A stretch of 64,000 nucleotides of DNA from the NCBI RefSeq assembly GCF_003057965.1, contig NZ_CP020921.1:941001-1005000 (forward strand), given 5' to 3'. The number at the start of each line of letters is the position of its first letter. Position 1 is the stretch's first letter. This DNA is from Thermodesulfobium acidiphilum. Its GTDB lineage: Bacteria > Thermodesulfobiota > Thermodesulfobiia > Thermodesulfobiales > Thermodesulfobiaceae. Positions 1-8,340 of this stretch are shown here, piece by piece. A program made the position numbers and the translations under genes. Under the pieces are notes generated by a model, which searched no databases, was not told the origin of the DNA, and saw only the letters and a program-made list of their open reading frames with translations.

Positions 1-1470
1 TGTAAGGATAAAGATTCAATGCCTGAGCAAATGGTGCTGGGAAGCTGTCCATCATTAGATGAGGAAGAAACACTAAAAATTCTTGACGCCGCTGTCAAAG
101 CATATAATGATGGCAATGGAATATGGCCATTAATGAGGGTTGAAGATAGAATAAAATGCGTTGAAAAATTTATATATTTAATGGGGGAAAATAAAGATGA
201 AATTGTAAACCTTTTAATGTGGGAAATTGCAAAATCACATAAAGACTCAGAAAAAGAATTTGACAGAACTATAAAGTATATGATTGATACCATTGATGCA
301 CTAAAAACTCTTGATAGAAACTCATCAAGATTTCTAATTGAAGACTCAATAATTGCACAAATTAGAAGGTCACCACTTGGCATAGTGCTATGTATGGGTC
401 CATTTAATTATCCTCTGAATGAAACTTTTACAACCCTTATACCTGCCTTGATTATGGGAAATGTGGTTATTTTTAAGCCACCAAAACATGGTATTCTTTT
501 ATATAGGCCATTGCTCAAAGCATTCAAGGAAGCGTTTCCACCAGGCGTTATAAACACACTTTACGGAAGAGGAAGGGTTGTAGCATCAGCTTTAATGTCA
601 ACAGGAAAGATTAGCTGTCTGGCCTTTATTGGAACTAGCAAGGCCGCTGATTCATTACAAAAATCACATCCAATGCCTCACAGATTAAGAATGATACTTG
701 GCCTTGAAGCAAAGAATCCTGCAATTGTTTTACCCGACGCATCAATTTCTCTTACAGTAAAAGAGTGTTTGCTTGGAGCTCTTTCATTCAATGGACAAAG
801 GTGTACAGCGCTCAAAATACTATTTATACATTCTAAAATTGTAGACATATTCCTTGAGGAATTATCAAATGAAATCGGAAAGTTAAAAATTGGTGCTCCA
901 TTTGACGATGATGTCTTTATAACGCCAATGCCTGATGAAAGCAGAATAAAATATTTTATTGAACTTATTGAAGATGCAAAACTTTTAGGTGCAAAAATAG
1001 TTAATAAGTTTGGTGGTTCATATAATAAAACATTCTTTTACCCTACAATTTTGTATCCCGTCAGTAATAAATCCAGAATATATAATGAAGAACAATTTGG
1101 GCCAATTATCCCAGTTGTTCCATTCTCGAATATTGAGGAACCATTAAAATATATAACTGAATCCAATTACGGTCAGCAAGCAAGTATTTTTGGGACTGAT
1201 CCAGATGTGATAGCTAAAATTATAGATATACTTGTAAATCAGGTATGTAGAGTAAATTTAAATTCTCAATGCCAAAGAGGCCCCGATATATTTCCTTTTA
1301 CAGGAAGAAAAGATTCAGCAGTTGGTACCCTTTCGGTTTCAGATGCTCTAAGATCCTTTTCCATAAGGACTCTTGTCGCTGCTAAATCAAATGATTTAAA
1401 TAAAGATTTAATAAGGAAAATTATCAAAGGCAATAAATCACAATTTTTATCAACCGATTTTATATTTTAG
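1..1470 (+). CDS. gapN: NADP-dependent non-phosphorylating glyceraldehyde-3-phosphate dehydrogenase, 5' end outside window
   Basis: Aldehyde dehydrogenase superfamily, GapN type: oxidises glyceraldehyde-3-phosphate directly to 3-phosphoglycerate, yielding NADPH without ATP. Numbered from the ATG at 19, the oxyanion Asn is N130 (in GPFNYPLNE), the general base is E230 (in GLEAKNP) and the catalytic cysteine is C262 (in FNGQRCTALK). The C-terminal PFTGRKDSAVGTLSV stretch is typical of GapN. The frame stays open through base 1 and the ATG at 19 has no clear ribosome site, so the true start probably lies upstream and I call the gene partial. It runs toward a dead transporter gene on the other strand. 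The aldolase at 5961 could feed such an enzyme in a semi-phosphorylative Entner-Doudoroff route, but that is only inference. The exact substrate subfamily is likely, not proven. Confidence 0.85.
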   Translation, partial: CKDKDSMPEQMVLGSCPSLDEEETLKILDAAVKAYNDGNGIWPLMRVEDRIKCVEKFIYLMGENKDEIVNLLMWEIAKSHKDSEKEFDRTIKYMIDTIDALKTLDRNSSRFLIEDSIIAQIRRSPLGIVLCMGPFNYPLNETFTTLIPALIMGNVVIFKPPKHGILLYRPLLKAFKEAFPPGVINTLYGRGRVVASALMSTGKISCLAFIGTSKAADSLQKSHPMPHRLRMILGLEAKNPAIVLPDASISLTVKECLLGALSFNGQRCTALKILFIHSKIVDIFLEELSNEIGKLKIGAPFDDDVFITPMPDESRIKYFIELIEDAKLLGAKIVNKFGGSYNKTFFYPTILYPVSNKSRIYNEEQFGPIIPVVPFSNIEEPLKYITESNYGQQASIFGTDPDVIAKIIDILVNQVCRVNLNSQCQRGPDIFPFTGRKDSAVGTLSVSDALRSFSIRTLVAAKSNDLNKDLIRKIIKGNKSQFLSTDFIF

Positions 1471-1488
1471 CAAATCTAAAGCCCAAAT

Positions 1489-2145
1489 TTAATCCTTAAT
1501 GACTAAAAATACAGCTCCTATTATCATTGCCGCGCCAATCCAAGAAGTTATTCCGAAATATTCACCGAGAACAAAGCAGTCAAGAAATGCGCCAACAAGA
1601 GGTTGAAAGAAGAAATAAAGACCTAATGATTAGGAATCTTTTTTATAATGACAGAAATAAACGTCCAGATTAAAGCAGCAAAAATCAATATCAAGCCGCC
1701 AAGTTGAAAAGATCTATCAAAACCGCTCAATCCAACTATTAGCAATACTTATGCAGTGGCAAGTATAACAGATATTGACTTCTTCAAAGTAATCTTTTCA
1801 TTTAATAACAAACGAGCAAAAATAACCATAAAAGCAGGAGTGACCGATGTAATCACCGGCCCATCTGAGCAGAAGAGAGTTTTGTACCTGCGAACTGTGC
1901 TCAAATTGAGAAAAAATATCCAATGATACCAATGCAAATAATAATTGGCATATCTTTTCTTTTTATATCCCAGGATTGGTGAGTAAAAAACCAACGATAA
2001 TAAGTGTTACCAACGCTACTAAATATCTAAGCCAAACCAATTCTAAGCGTTGAATTACTGTAAGTACCATTTTACTCATTACATATATACCTCCCCATAT
2101 GCTTACAGCCAGAGCAAGATATAGCTGACCAATATGTTTTTTCAT
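1489..2145 (-). pseudogene. EamA/DMT-family transporter, decayed
   Basis: Remnant of a drug/metabolite (EamA) transporter. The N-terminus (from 2145) begins MKKHIGQLYLALAVSIWGG, a typical first helix. The middle (1994-1749) retains a segment with VITSVTPAFMVIFARLLLNE, the usual EamA motif. The C-terminal helix (about 1620-1489) reads as a normal EamA end, with GAFLDCFVLGEYFG and a final VFLVIKD followed by a stop. These pieces lie in different frames and are separated by frameshifts and stop codons, so no full-length protein can be made. It lies tail-to-tail with gapN. Confidence is high that it is broken and moderate-high for the family. Confidence 0.8.
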
Positions 2146-2345
2146 CTATCCAATAGTAGGTTCCTAAATGAAATATAAAATAACTCATTGTCTCCAAAAG
2201 AATATTAAAACCGACCCTTAATTAAGATATTATATAACTTTTAAATCTGTAAGCTTTATCAGTAAAAATGATAAAAATATATGTTACCATGATTAATGGT
2301 GATTCAGAATATTTATAAATATTTATTTTGGATGGAGGGAAAATT

Positions 2346-2501
2346 ATGATACCAGCTCAAGGTTTACCCCCTGTTCCACATTTGGTTTTTGGAATATTCA
2401 ATCTTGCAATACCTGACATCATAGCATGGATGATTGTTTTAATTGTTTTTGTCATATTAATTTGGCTTAGATTGCCAAAGTTTTTTGAAGGGAACAAGTA
2501 A
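2346..2501 (+). CDS. 51-aa single-helix membrane protein at head of cytochrome b6 operon
   Basis: Small gene with a strong ribosome site (GGAGG at 2333-2337) before an ATG. The 51-residue product has a short N-terminal Pro-rich segment (MIPAQGLPPVPH), one hydrophobic helix (about residues 25-43) and a basic tail ending in FFEGNK. The stop codon is one base from the ATG of the cytochrome b6 gene, whose ribosome site (GAAGGG) lies inside this gene, so the two are very probably co-translated. I recognise no family. Position and topology suggest an accessory subunit of the b6-type complex, analogous to the small one-helix Pet subunits of cytochrome b6f; that role is inference. Confidence 0.7.
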   Translation: MIPAQGLPPVPHLVFGIFNLAIPDIIAWMIVLIVFVILIWLRLPKFFEGNK

Positions 2502-2502
2502 A

Positions 2503-3084
2503 ATGAACATAACAAAAAAAACAAAAAACTTTTTTAAGGAAAATCTTACTTCAGATGATATTTTCCCTACAACTATGCCAGCTTATATTAATTCCTTTGC
2601 TTACATATTTGGTGTCGTTTCTCTTTCATCCTTTATTTTTCTAATAATTACAGGAGTAATATTAGTTTCATTTGGTCCAGCATGGTATCACTTTTCAAAA
2701 ATTGGAGCTTTTGTTAACTCTCTTCATTTTTGGGGAGTTCAAATCTTTTTTGGAGGACTTATTCTTCATCTAATGTCAAAATTCTCAATGGCAGCATATA
2801 GAGATGGACGAGGCAAAACATGGTTTTTCGGAATGTTAGCCTTTGGATTAGCAACCTTTGAGGGATTTACTGGATATCTTTCTCAAACAAATTGGGATTC
2901 TCAATGGATTGCCGTACAGTCAAAAGATTTACTTAATGCTATGGGAATTGGTGGGTTTTTCGATCCAATGAACACAGCACAAGTTTTCGGTTTCCACATT
3001 TTAGTGGTACCTCTTGTTTTAATTGTGTTAATTCTGATTCATCTTTTTCTCGTCAGAAGTGAAGGTCCCATAAAACCTTTATAA
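2503..3084 (+). CDS. cytochrome b6-type di-heme subunit
   Basis: Membrane di-heme cytochrome, N-terminal half of the cytochrome b/b6 family (193 aa). Four helices are visible. The heme-ligand histidines are H75 and H89 in the second helix (14 apart) and H165 and H180 in the fourth (15 apart). The longer second spacing is the b6-type signature. The protein has no cysteine, so the covalent extra heme anchored by Cys35 in classical b6 is not expected. The ATG at 2503 is chosen over an in-frame TTG at 2485 because 2485 lies inside the upstream gene and 2503 has its own ribosome site. It lies between a small membrane protein and a subunit IV-like gene, with no Rieske iron-sulfur gene in the window. 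It probably takes electrons from menaquinol; the acceptor is unknown. Confidence 0.85.
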   Translation: MNITKKTKNFFKENLTSDDIFPTTMPAYINSFAYIFGVVSLSSFIFLIITGVILVSFGPAWYHFSKIGAFVNSLHFWGVQIFFGGLILHLMSKFSMAAYRDGRGKTWFFGMLAFGLATFEGFTGYLSQTNWDSQWIAVQSKDLLNAMGIGGFFDPMNTAQVFGFHILVVPLVLIVLILIHLFLVRSEGPIKPL

Positions 3085-3105
3085 ATTTATGTGGGGTGAA
3101 AAAAT

Positions 3106-4053
3106 ATGAGCTTAAAATCAGATGAATATTTAAAGAATGTTCCGTTAAAATCTTATGATCTTATAAAAGAGGGCTTAGCTGTATTCATATCCATAGCCAT
3201 AATAATATTTGCTCTTGCTCTAATATTTGGCTCACCAGACTATCCTCCAGTTACTGCAAAGCAAATTGCAAAATATGAAACCATATCTTATTTGAAAACA
3301 TTTATAAACATCCTTGAAGGAAAAAGTTCGATTAGCGACTATGGTCCACCTTATGATAGCGATACCTCTCAGTCTCAGAACTTTTTTGGCATTAAGCCTT
3401 CAGTCATTTTAGGTGTAACTACACCGATTAATCCAATAGATGATTTCATAATAAATCCTCTTGAAAAGATTGCTATATTTGACAATAATTTAAAATCGTC
3501 TCTTGAGGAATATAAAAATGCTACTAATGAACAAAAATTGAAATGGGTAAAATCTTATGATAAGGCACTTGAAAATGCAAAAATTGAAAACAACAATGTA
3601 ATAATTCCTAATGGTGACTACGGTCCTATAAAAACAATGATGAACAGTTTATTTAAGTTGGGTTTGTCTGGCTTACTCGAAGGATCAATTGTCTCTTCAA
3701 ATTCTCCTTATGACTTTTATAATATGAATTTTACGAAACCATTGCTGCTTTTTCAGGGAAAAGTTTATCACAGTGTTGCAAAGCAATTGGATATGCTTGG
3801 AGAAGATTGGGGTATATCTAATGAAACGGGAAATTATCCTGGCGCTTGGTGGCTTTGGCCATATACACTCGCATACCAGCTACCGCCCATGTCAACATCT
3901 TCCAATGGAGATTTACAAGTTGGCATTTTGATGATGACATTTTTCTTAGTCCTTTTATTATTTCCATATTTACCCTTATTGAATAAGATACCAAAATTTT
4001 TAAAAATTTATAAAATAATTTGGAGAGATTGGTATAAAAATCAAAAAAATTAA
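3106..4053 (+). CDS. cytochrome b C-terminal domain (subunit IV-like) with large extracytoplasmic insertion
   Basis: Companion of the b6 gene 21 bases upstream (ribosome site GGGGTG). One helix lies at about residues 22-42, followed by GSPDYPPVTAKQIA, which resembles the start of subunit IV after helix E. About 190 residues of polar sequence follow, then PGAWWLWPYTLAYQLPPMS. The final helix contains LLLFPYLPLLNKIP, a recognisable cytochrome b C-terminal motif. The quinol-site PEWY motif is not recognisable; the nearest equivalent is the WWLWPY/LPPMS region. At 315 aa it is about twice the size of subunit IV because of the loop. The assignment rests on the two terminal motifs and on gene order. 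Function in quinol oxidation is inferred. Confidence 0.7.
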   Translation: MSLKSDEYLKNVPLKSYDLIKEGLAVFISIAIIIFALALIFGSPDYPPVTAKQIAKYETISYLKTFINILEGKSSISDYGPPYDSDTSQSQNFFGIKPSVILGVTTPINPIDDFIINPLEKIAIFDNNLKSSLEEYKNATNEQKLKWVKSYDKALENAKIENNNVIIPNGDYGPIKTMMNSLFKLGLSGLLEGSIVSSNSPYDFYNMNFTKPLLLFQGKVYHSVAKQLDMLGEDWGISNETGNYPGAWWLWPYTLAYQLPPMSTSSNGDLQVGILMMTFFLVLLLFPYLPLLNKIPKFLKIYKIIWRDWYKNQKN

Positions 4054-4593
4054 ACTTACAAAATAATTTGTAAATTCATTATTACATTCAAATAATTTAC
4101 CTCATCATTTAAAGTCATTTAAGACTTGAAAATTGTTTTATTAAATGTATAATCTCTAAATTTTATTTTTGTCACGACACACATAATTATGAGTCTAATA
4201 CGTTCAAAATAGGGAAGAGTACCCTTCGAAATATTAACTTTCCTTTTTACTTCAGAAATTCTTATAAATTTCCCCCCAAATTTTATTCAGACTAGAGAGA
4301 ATCTGCTTCGAAAGTCTGAATTATCAAAAGTAGAGTTCTTATCAAATTTTCCAACTAAAAAATCCTCAATTCTGATTTGTAAGTTTGACGATGATAACAA
4401 TCTTCAGGATATAGTTTCAAGTTTCAAAGTCCAATCCAACATCTTACGTTATATTTTTCGTCCATCTCATCCGCCATCTTAAATCTTTCACTTTTAATTT
4501 TAAACCTTAAAATTAAATAAATACCAAGCTTGTAATACATTTATCAGAAAAAATATATAATTATTGTTAACGAATTTTAAAAAGGGAGAAAGG
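4054..4593 (+). other. Gene-free stretch with a possible decayed MerR-like fragment
   Basis: About 540 bases without an intact gene. On the minus strand about 50 codons stay open (roughly 4289 to the stop at 4119) and read like a helix-turn-helix of the MerR type (ISEVKRKVNISKGTL followed by YFERIRL). No start codon is visible, and the flanks carry stops in every frame. I treat it as a possible remnant only; nothing else is recognisable here. Confidence 0.3.
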
Positions 4594-4815
4594 ATGTTAA
4601 GCAAGTTTTTGCTAATAATTTCATTATTTTTTGTTCTAACAGATTTTTACCAATCCTCTACGGCTTATGCTTTTACGTTTATAAACTTTTATGTAGATTC
4701 ATTTGAGGATACATTCTCATATCCAAAAGAAGGCATAGTTGTTATTCCAAACGGCAAAATAAAACTCTCGGTTTTAGAAGAGTATTCATATTTAAATAAA
4801 AATATTAGAATTTAA
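4594..4815 (+). CDS. Small exported hypothetical protein (73 aa)
   Basis: Unrecognised. The ATG at 4594 has a good ribosome site (GGGAGAAAGG immediately upstream) and is preferred to an in-frame TTG at 4564. The product starts with MLSKFLLIISLFFVLT and reaches AYAF near residue 25, a credible Sec signal peptide with an AxA cleavage site. The mature part is only about 48 residues and ends NKNIRI. It converges with the next gene, their stop codons overlapping. It could be a truncated version of a longer exported protein. Confidence 0.5.
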   Translation: MLSKFLLIISLFFVLTDFYQSSTAYAFTFINFYVDSFEDTFSYPKEGIVVIPNGKIKLSVLEEYSYLNKNIRI

Positions 4816-5117
4816 TGATTATTTGCAAAATTAATTCCTTCTCTTACTTCCTGAATCGCTTTATCTGTATATTCAATTGCTTTAACTCTATGCCCATTAT
4901 AATCATGAGCTGCTTTATCAAGATGATCTCTAGCTTTTATTAAAAGATTTAAGGCAGCATCCATTTGAGAATGTTTCCCCCAAGCTAACTGTTGATAGTA
5001 TTCAGGTATAAATGTTTGAGCCTGAGCAAAACTTTTATTAAAAACCCAATTAAAAGAAAAACCAGTAGCTAACATAAGAGCAGCACCCAAAAATAAACCA
5101 AATAAAAAATTTTTCAT
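4812..5117 (-). CDS. Small exported helical protein, His-containing (101 aa)
   Basis: The start at 5117 is set by AAGGAGG six bases upstream; a longer frame to 5156 lacks a ribosome site. The signal segment is MKNFLFGLFLGAALMLATG, with an AQAQ region near residue 30. The mature part is predicted all-helical, with two repeats of similar heptad-like sequence (ALNLLIKARDHLDKAAHDY, then KAIEYTDKAIQEVREGI) and scattered His and Asp. It resembles the short periplasmic small metal-binding proteins of Gram-negative bacteria, but I cannot confirm that. It appears to stand alone, transcribed toward the gene at 4594. Confidence 0.6.
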   Translation of the reverse strand: MKNFLFGLFLGAALMLATGFSFNWVFNKSFAQAQTFIPEYYQQLAWGKHSQMDAALNLLIKARDHLDKAAHDYNGHRVKAIEYTDKAIQEVREGINFANNH

Positions 5118-5196
5118 AGAAACCTCCTTAAAATAATTAATATAGATTTTTATCACAATTTTTTTATTTAAACTTTATTAATTATTAAAACTTTTT

Positions 5197-5916
5197 CTAT
5201 TCAAGAATTTTTATTTCACACTGTTCCAAATTTTCAGGTAATATTAATGAATTATTCCCACGAGCAATATTTATTTTATTAAACAATTTTGCAAGAGAAA
5301 GAACGTCTTCAGCACAATAGAAAGCAATGTCTTCTAGCTTATTCTCCCTAAAATACTCACCAACCTGTTTACCATTCATTTGAGTCTTGCATTCAATACC
5401 ATTAAGCATACATAAAGCCTTCAAAGAAGAATAAGAATTAGTAAGCAAATACGTATCTATGTGATAAATGGTATTTCTACTCGTATAATTTGGCCTATTA
5501 TTTTCCCATTTATCATTTGTATCAAGATATTCCTTTAAACCATCCTTTGCCTCTTGAGACAACAAATCGTAGTATTTAATAGCCTGAAGCGTTAAAATTG
5601 GCATATCAAAACTTTGACCGTTATAGGTGACAATTATAGGGTATGTTAAATTCCTTTGTTTCGATTTTTCTATTAGCAAATAAAATCCTGAAAAAAACTT
5701 ATCAACTATTAAAGATGCATTTTTGCTCACAAAAGACTTAAAATAGAAATCCTGAGTTCCAATATTTACAATAACCGAAAAGCAAATGGGGATATGAAAT
5801 ACATTTTGTCTTATAAATTCATTATTGTTGAACTGAATTATATTCTTCTCAGAACCTGTCTTTCTAAGAAGTTCATCATCAATAATTGTTTCGATATCTA
5901 AAAATAAATAACTCAT
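5197..5916 (-). CDS. Predicted 3'-5' exonuclease, PolB-exonuclease-like (DEDDy)
   Basis: RNase H-fold exonuclease related to the proofreading domain of family B DNA polymerases (PF10108-like). Visible catalytic residues are D7 and E9 (FLDIET, Exo I), D104 (YNGQSFDMP, Exo II), and Y200 with D204 (FYCAEDV, Exo III), giving a complete DEDDy set. At 239 aa it matches the stand-alone family size. No polymerase domain is attached. It lies at the end of a minus-strand run that begins at 9891. Likely role: processing DNA 3' ends; substrate unknown. Confidence 0.75.
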   Translation of the reverse strand: MSYLFLDIETIIDDELLRKTGSEKNIIQFNNNEFIRQNVFHIPICFSVIVNIGTQDFYFKSFVSKNASLIVDKFFSGFYLLIEKSKQRNLTYPIIVTYNGQSFDMPILTLQAIKYYDLLSQEAKDGLKEYLDTNDKWENNRPNYTSRNTIYHIDTYLLTNSYSSLKALCMLNGIECKTQMNGKQVGEYFRENKLEDIAFYCAEDVLSLAKLFNKINIARGNNSLILPENLEQCEIKILE

Positions 5917-5960
5917 TTTCTAAGCATGACTACCTTTTCTTAAATTTTCAAAACTGTTTA

Positions 5961-6857
5961 TTATACAATAGAACGTGCCTCTTCAACAATTTTTTTAACG
6001 ATGTTGAATTGTTTATCGGTAATATTGATCCCTGGTAGATTAGTATAGGTAGAAATATCCAACCCATTAACTTTTACAGCAGCTTTTATAGCAGTAATAA
6101 AAAGATCTGTACACTCATACAAATTCATAAGAACAGAAATCTTCTTTGCGCATTTTTCTACCGTTACAAAATCTTTGTTTTCATAAGCTCTGTGCAAATC
6201 GACAAAAAGCTTTGGTTCTACATTGGCCAGACCACATAGCACTCCATCTCCACCTGAAAGTCTATTTAGGATATAGTATTCGTCAAAACCTGATAAAACA
6301 GTAAAGTCTGGTCTAATAGATTTTATCTTTTGGATCACTCTTCTCGTATGGCTGATGCTATCAACTGTATCTTTTAAAGAAACGATGTTGTAGTATTTTT
6401 TTGCAAGATTTGATACTACTTCAATAGATAGCTCTGTTCCTGTCCTTGCTGGAAAATTGTATAACATAATAGGTATATCTACAGCCTGAGCAATCTTTCC
6501 AAAGTACTGTTCTGCAGCACTGTCAGATGGTCCAAAATAATATGGCGATACAATAGTTATTCCATCAGCCCCTATTTCTTTGGAAAATTTTGACACTTCA
6601 ATAACCTCATTTATATTGGTAGATCCTGTTCCAATAAGAACCTTTACCCTTTTATTTACCGAATTAACGGCAAAAGATGCAAGCTTTTTCCTTTGCTCAA
6701 CCGAGAATGAGTAAAATTCGCCAGTGCTCCCAAGAAATAATATCCCATCTACTCCACTATTTATGAGATTATTTATATGAACGGTCATATTCGCAAGATC
6801 GAAATTACCATTCTCGTCCAAAATTGTAATGCATGCAACATAAATTCCTCTAAACAT
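5961..6857 (-). CDS. DapA/N-acetylneuraminate lyase family aldolase, YagE/KDG-aldolase-like
   Basis: Class I pyruvate aldolase with a TIM barrel. Signature residues are GSTGEF (43-48), Y133 in YNFPARTG, and Schiff-base lysine K162 in SLKDTVDS. The KDT in place of the KE(A/S) usual in true DapA, and the run TVLSGFDEYY, resemble E. coli YagE/YjhH, which cleave 2-keto-3-deoxy sugar acids, more than dihydrodipicolinate synthase. A strong ribosome site (AAGGAGG) precedes the ATG. A true DapA role cannot be excluded, because the family is easily misassigned by sequence alone. Confidence 0.75.
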   Translation of the reverse strand: MFRGIYVACITILDENGNFDLANMTVHINNLINSGVDGILFLGSTGEFYSFSVEQRKKLASFAVNSVNKRVKVLIGTGSTNINEVIEVSKFSKEIGADGITIVSPYYFGPSDSAAEQYFGKIAQAVDIPIMLYNFPARTGTELSIEVVSNLAKKYYNIVSLKDTVDSISHTRRVIQKIKSIRPDFTVLSGFDEYYILNRLSGGDGVLCGLANVEPKLFVDLHRAYENKDFVTVEKCAKKISVLMNLYECTDLFITAIKAAVKVNGLDISTYTNLPGINITDKQFNIVKKIVEEARSIV

Positions 6858-6894
6858 AATCTCCTCCTTAAGTAAACGTTACATAAAAAATTCT

Positions 6895-7377
6895 TTAAAA
6901 ATTATTTTTTTGGTTACTCTTTATAGCTTCAATAAGGAGTCTCCCTATAGTTCCTTCTTGTACATAATCCCAGGTAGGATTTTCTATGCTATCAAAATAT
7001 AAAATGTCACCATTTTTGTTGTAGTCAGTAAAGGAAAGTATCATTATTAAATTATTTTTGAGATCGACTTTCAAATAAACGATGGTATATAAGAGCAAAT
7101 CATATCCATAAACTGAAATATTATGTGATTTTAAAATTGAAATATAAGCGTTTTTGCCTGCTTCAGAGTATAACTCCTTGTAATTAACTTCTATTATATT
7201 TTGTGTTAGATACTTGATGCTATCTGTATCATAAAAGAATTGATTTCCATATATATTATCAGTAGCAAAGTAAACCCAATTTATTGCCCACGCCTGTTTA
7301 CAGACTACATTTAAAGTTAAAAAAGCAAATATTATAATTATATATATCTTAAAGTTGGTTAAAATTTTTTTAAACAT
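6895..7377 (-). CDS. Exported protein, surface-adhesin E-like fold
   Basis: A 160-aa protein with an N-terminal hydrophobic signal ending near the AWA at about residues 29-31. The mature start, INWVYFATD followed by FFYDTDSIKYL, matches the pattern of surface-adhesin protein E-like periplasmic proteins (aromatic start, then a Y/F-Y-D-xxSI motif). Function is unknown. The ATG has no ribosome site, but an excellent promoter (TTGTAG-16-TATAAT, 7413-7386) ends eight bases before it, so the message is probably leaderless. A distant relative may be encoded at 9364. Confidence 0.6.
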   Translation of the reverse strand: MFKKILTNFKIYIIIIFAFLTLNVVCKQAWAINWVYFATDNIYGNQFFYDTDSIKYLTQNIIEVNYKELYSEAGKNAYISILKSHNISVYGYDLLLYTIVYLKVDLKNNLIMILSFTDYNKNGDILYFDSIENPTWDYVQEGTIGRLLIEAIKSNQKNNF

Positions 7378-7385
7378 AAGTTCAT

Positions 7386-7413
7386 ATTATAATACAATAC
7401 ATAAATTCTACAA
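7386..7413 (-). promoter_or_regulatory. Sigma70-type promoter for the gene at 6895, probably leaderless
   Basis: On the minus strand, TTGTAG (7413-7408) and TATAAT (7391-7386) are separated by 16 bases. The ATG at 7377 lies eight bases after the -10 box, so transcription would start at or next to the start codon. It overlaps the 3' end of the methyltransferase gene. Confidence 0.5.
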
Positions 7414-8313
7414 TTTTTCTCCCGCCAGGACTACAAAAGCACCTTTTCCATAGCCTGGTTCGGGCTCTTGAACATAACTTAAATCTTTGATATCTACCCC
7501 AAACAAAACTTGAACTGCTCCTAAGAATCTAATGTCAATTTTATTAAAAAGATCAATAATCTCTTCTGACGAAAAAAATCTTGCATTCTTATAAAAAACG
7601 CTATTTGATTGTCTATTTAAATACAATTTACCAAGTTCACTTTCTTTATCAACTATAGCAACTATTAATCTTGAACCTTTTTTCAGAACTCTTTTTGCTT
7701 CCAATAGACTCCTTTCTGGATCGTTTACAAAGCAAATAGTTACAGCCAAAAGTACGAAATCAAATTTATTATCATAAAAAGGCAGATCTTCAGCTAAACC
7801 CTTATAAACGTTTATACCTTTATTTCTTGCAATTTGAATCATTTTATCCGATGGCTCTACTCCAAATAAAATTCCCAGGGGTTTTGCAAACCTTCCGCTT
7901 CCAACCCCTACTTCCAAACCCTTTCCTTCAGAAGGAACTAACATTTTCAATGCTTCTATCTCTGAAAGGTAAACAAATTTATTTTCTTCAAACCAAAACT
8001 CATATTCAGACGAATACCTTTCAAAAATCTCAACTTTTTTGAGAAAGTCTAAATAAAATACTTTAGCACTATTTAGGTTTTTAAAGTCTAAAATTATCGA
8101 ATCCACATCTGACTTGAGTAATTCTTCTTTATATTTTTCACTGATATTAGTGCCCATCAATATATGTTTTTTTAGATCGATTCTAGATAGATTTTCCTTA
8201 GAAATTCTCTTTAAAAAATTGTCACGATTGTAGATCGAATAAAATGGTGCTTCTTCAAAATTTCCATTAAAAATCTCCCCGCTAGAGTCCGTCGCAATTA
8301 AAGCACTTTTCAT
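7408..8313 (-). CDS. SAM-dependent methyltransferase with NifX/NafY-like N-terminal segment
   Basis: The C-terminal two thirds (about 100-301) form a class I Rossmann methyltransferase: motif I LEVGVGSG (133-140), an FGVEPSDKM acidic loop, and LPFYDNKFDFVLL, as in the UbiE/Methyltransf_11 group. The first 90 residues (ALIATDSSGEIFNGNF, then EAPFYSIYN) resemble the start of dinitrogenase cofactor-binding NifX/NafY domains (ATDDG, HFGxAPxFxIxD) by pattern only, which would make this a fusion. No ribosome site is evident. Substrate unknown. It lies between an alcohol dehydrogenase and an exported protein gene. Confidence 0.7.
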   Translation of the reverse strand: MKSALIATDSSGEIFNGNFEEAPFYSIYNRDNFLKRISKENLSRIDLKKHILMGTNISEKYKEELLKSDVDSIILDFKNLNSAKVFYLDFLKKVEIFERYSSEYEFWFEENKFVYLSEIEALKMLVPSEGKGLEVGVGSGRFAKPLGILFGVEPSDKMIQIARNKGINVYKGLAEDLPFYDNKFDFVLLAVTICFVNDPERSLLEAKRVLKKGSRLIVAIVDKESELGKLYLNRQSNSVFYKNARFFSSEEIIDLFNKIDIRFLGAVQVLFGVDIKDLSYVQEPEPGYGKGAFVVLAGEKL

Positions 8314-8340
8314 AAATTATATTGAATAAAGGTATTTAAT

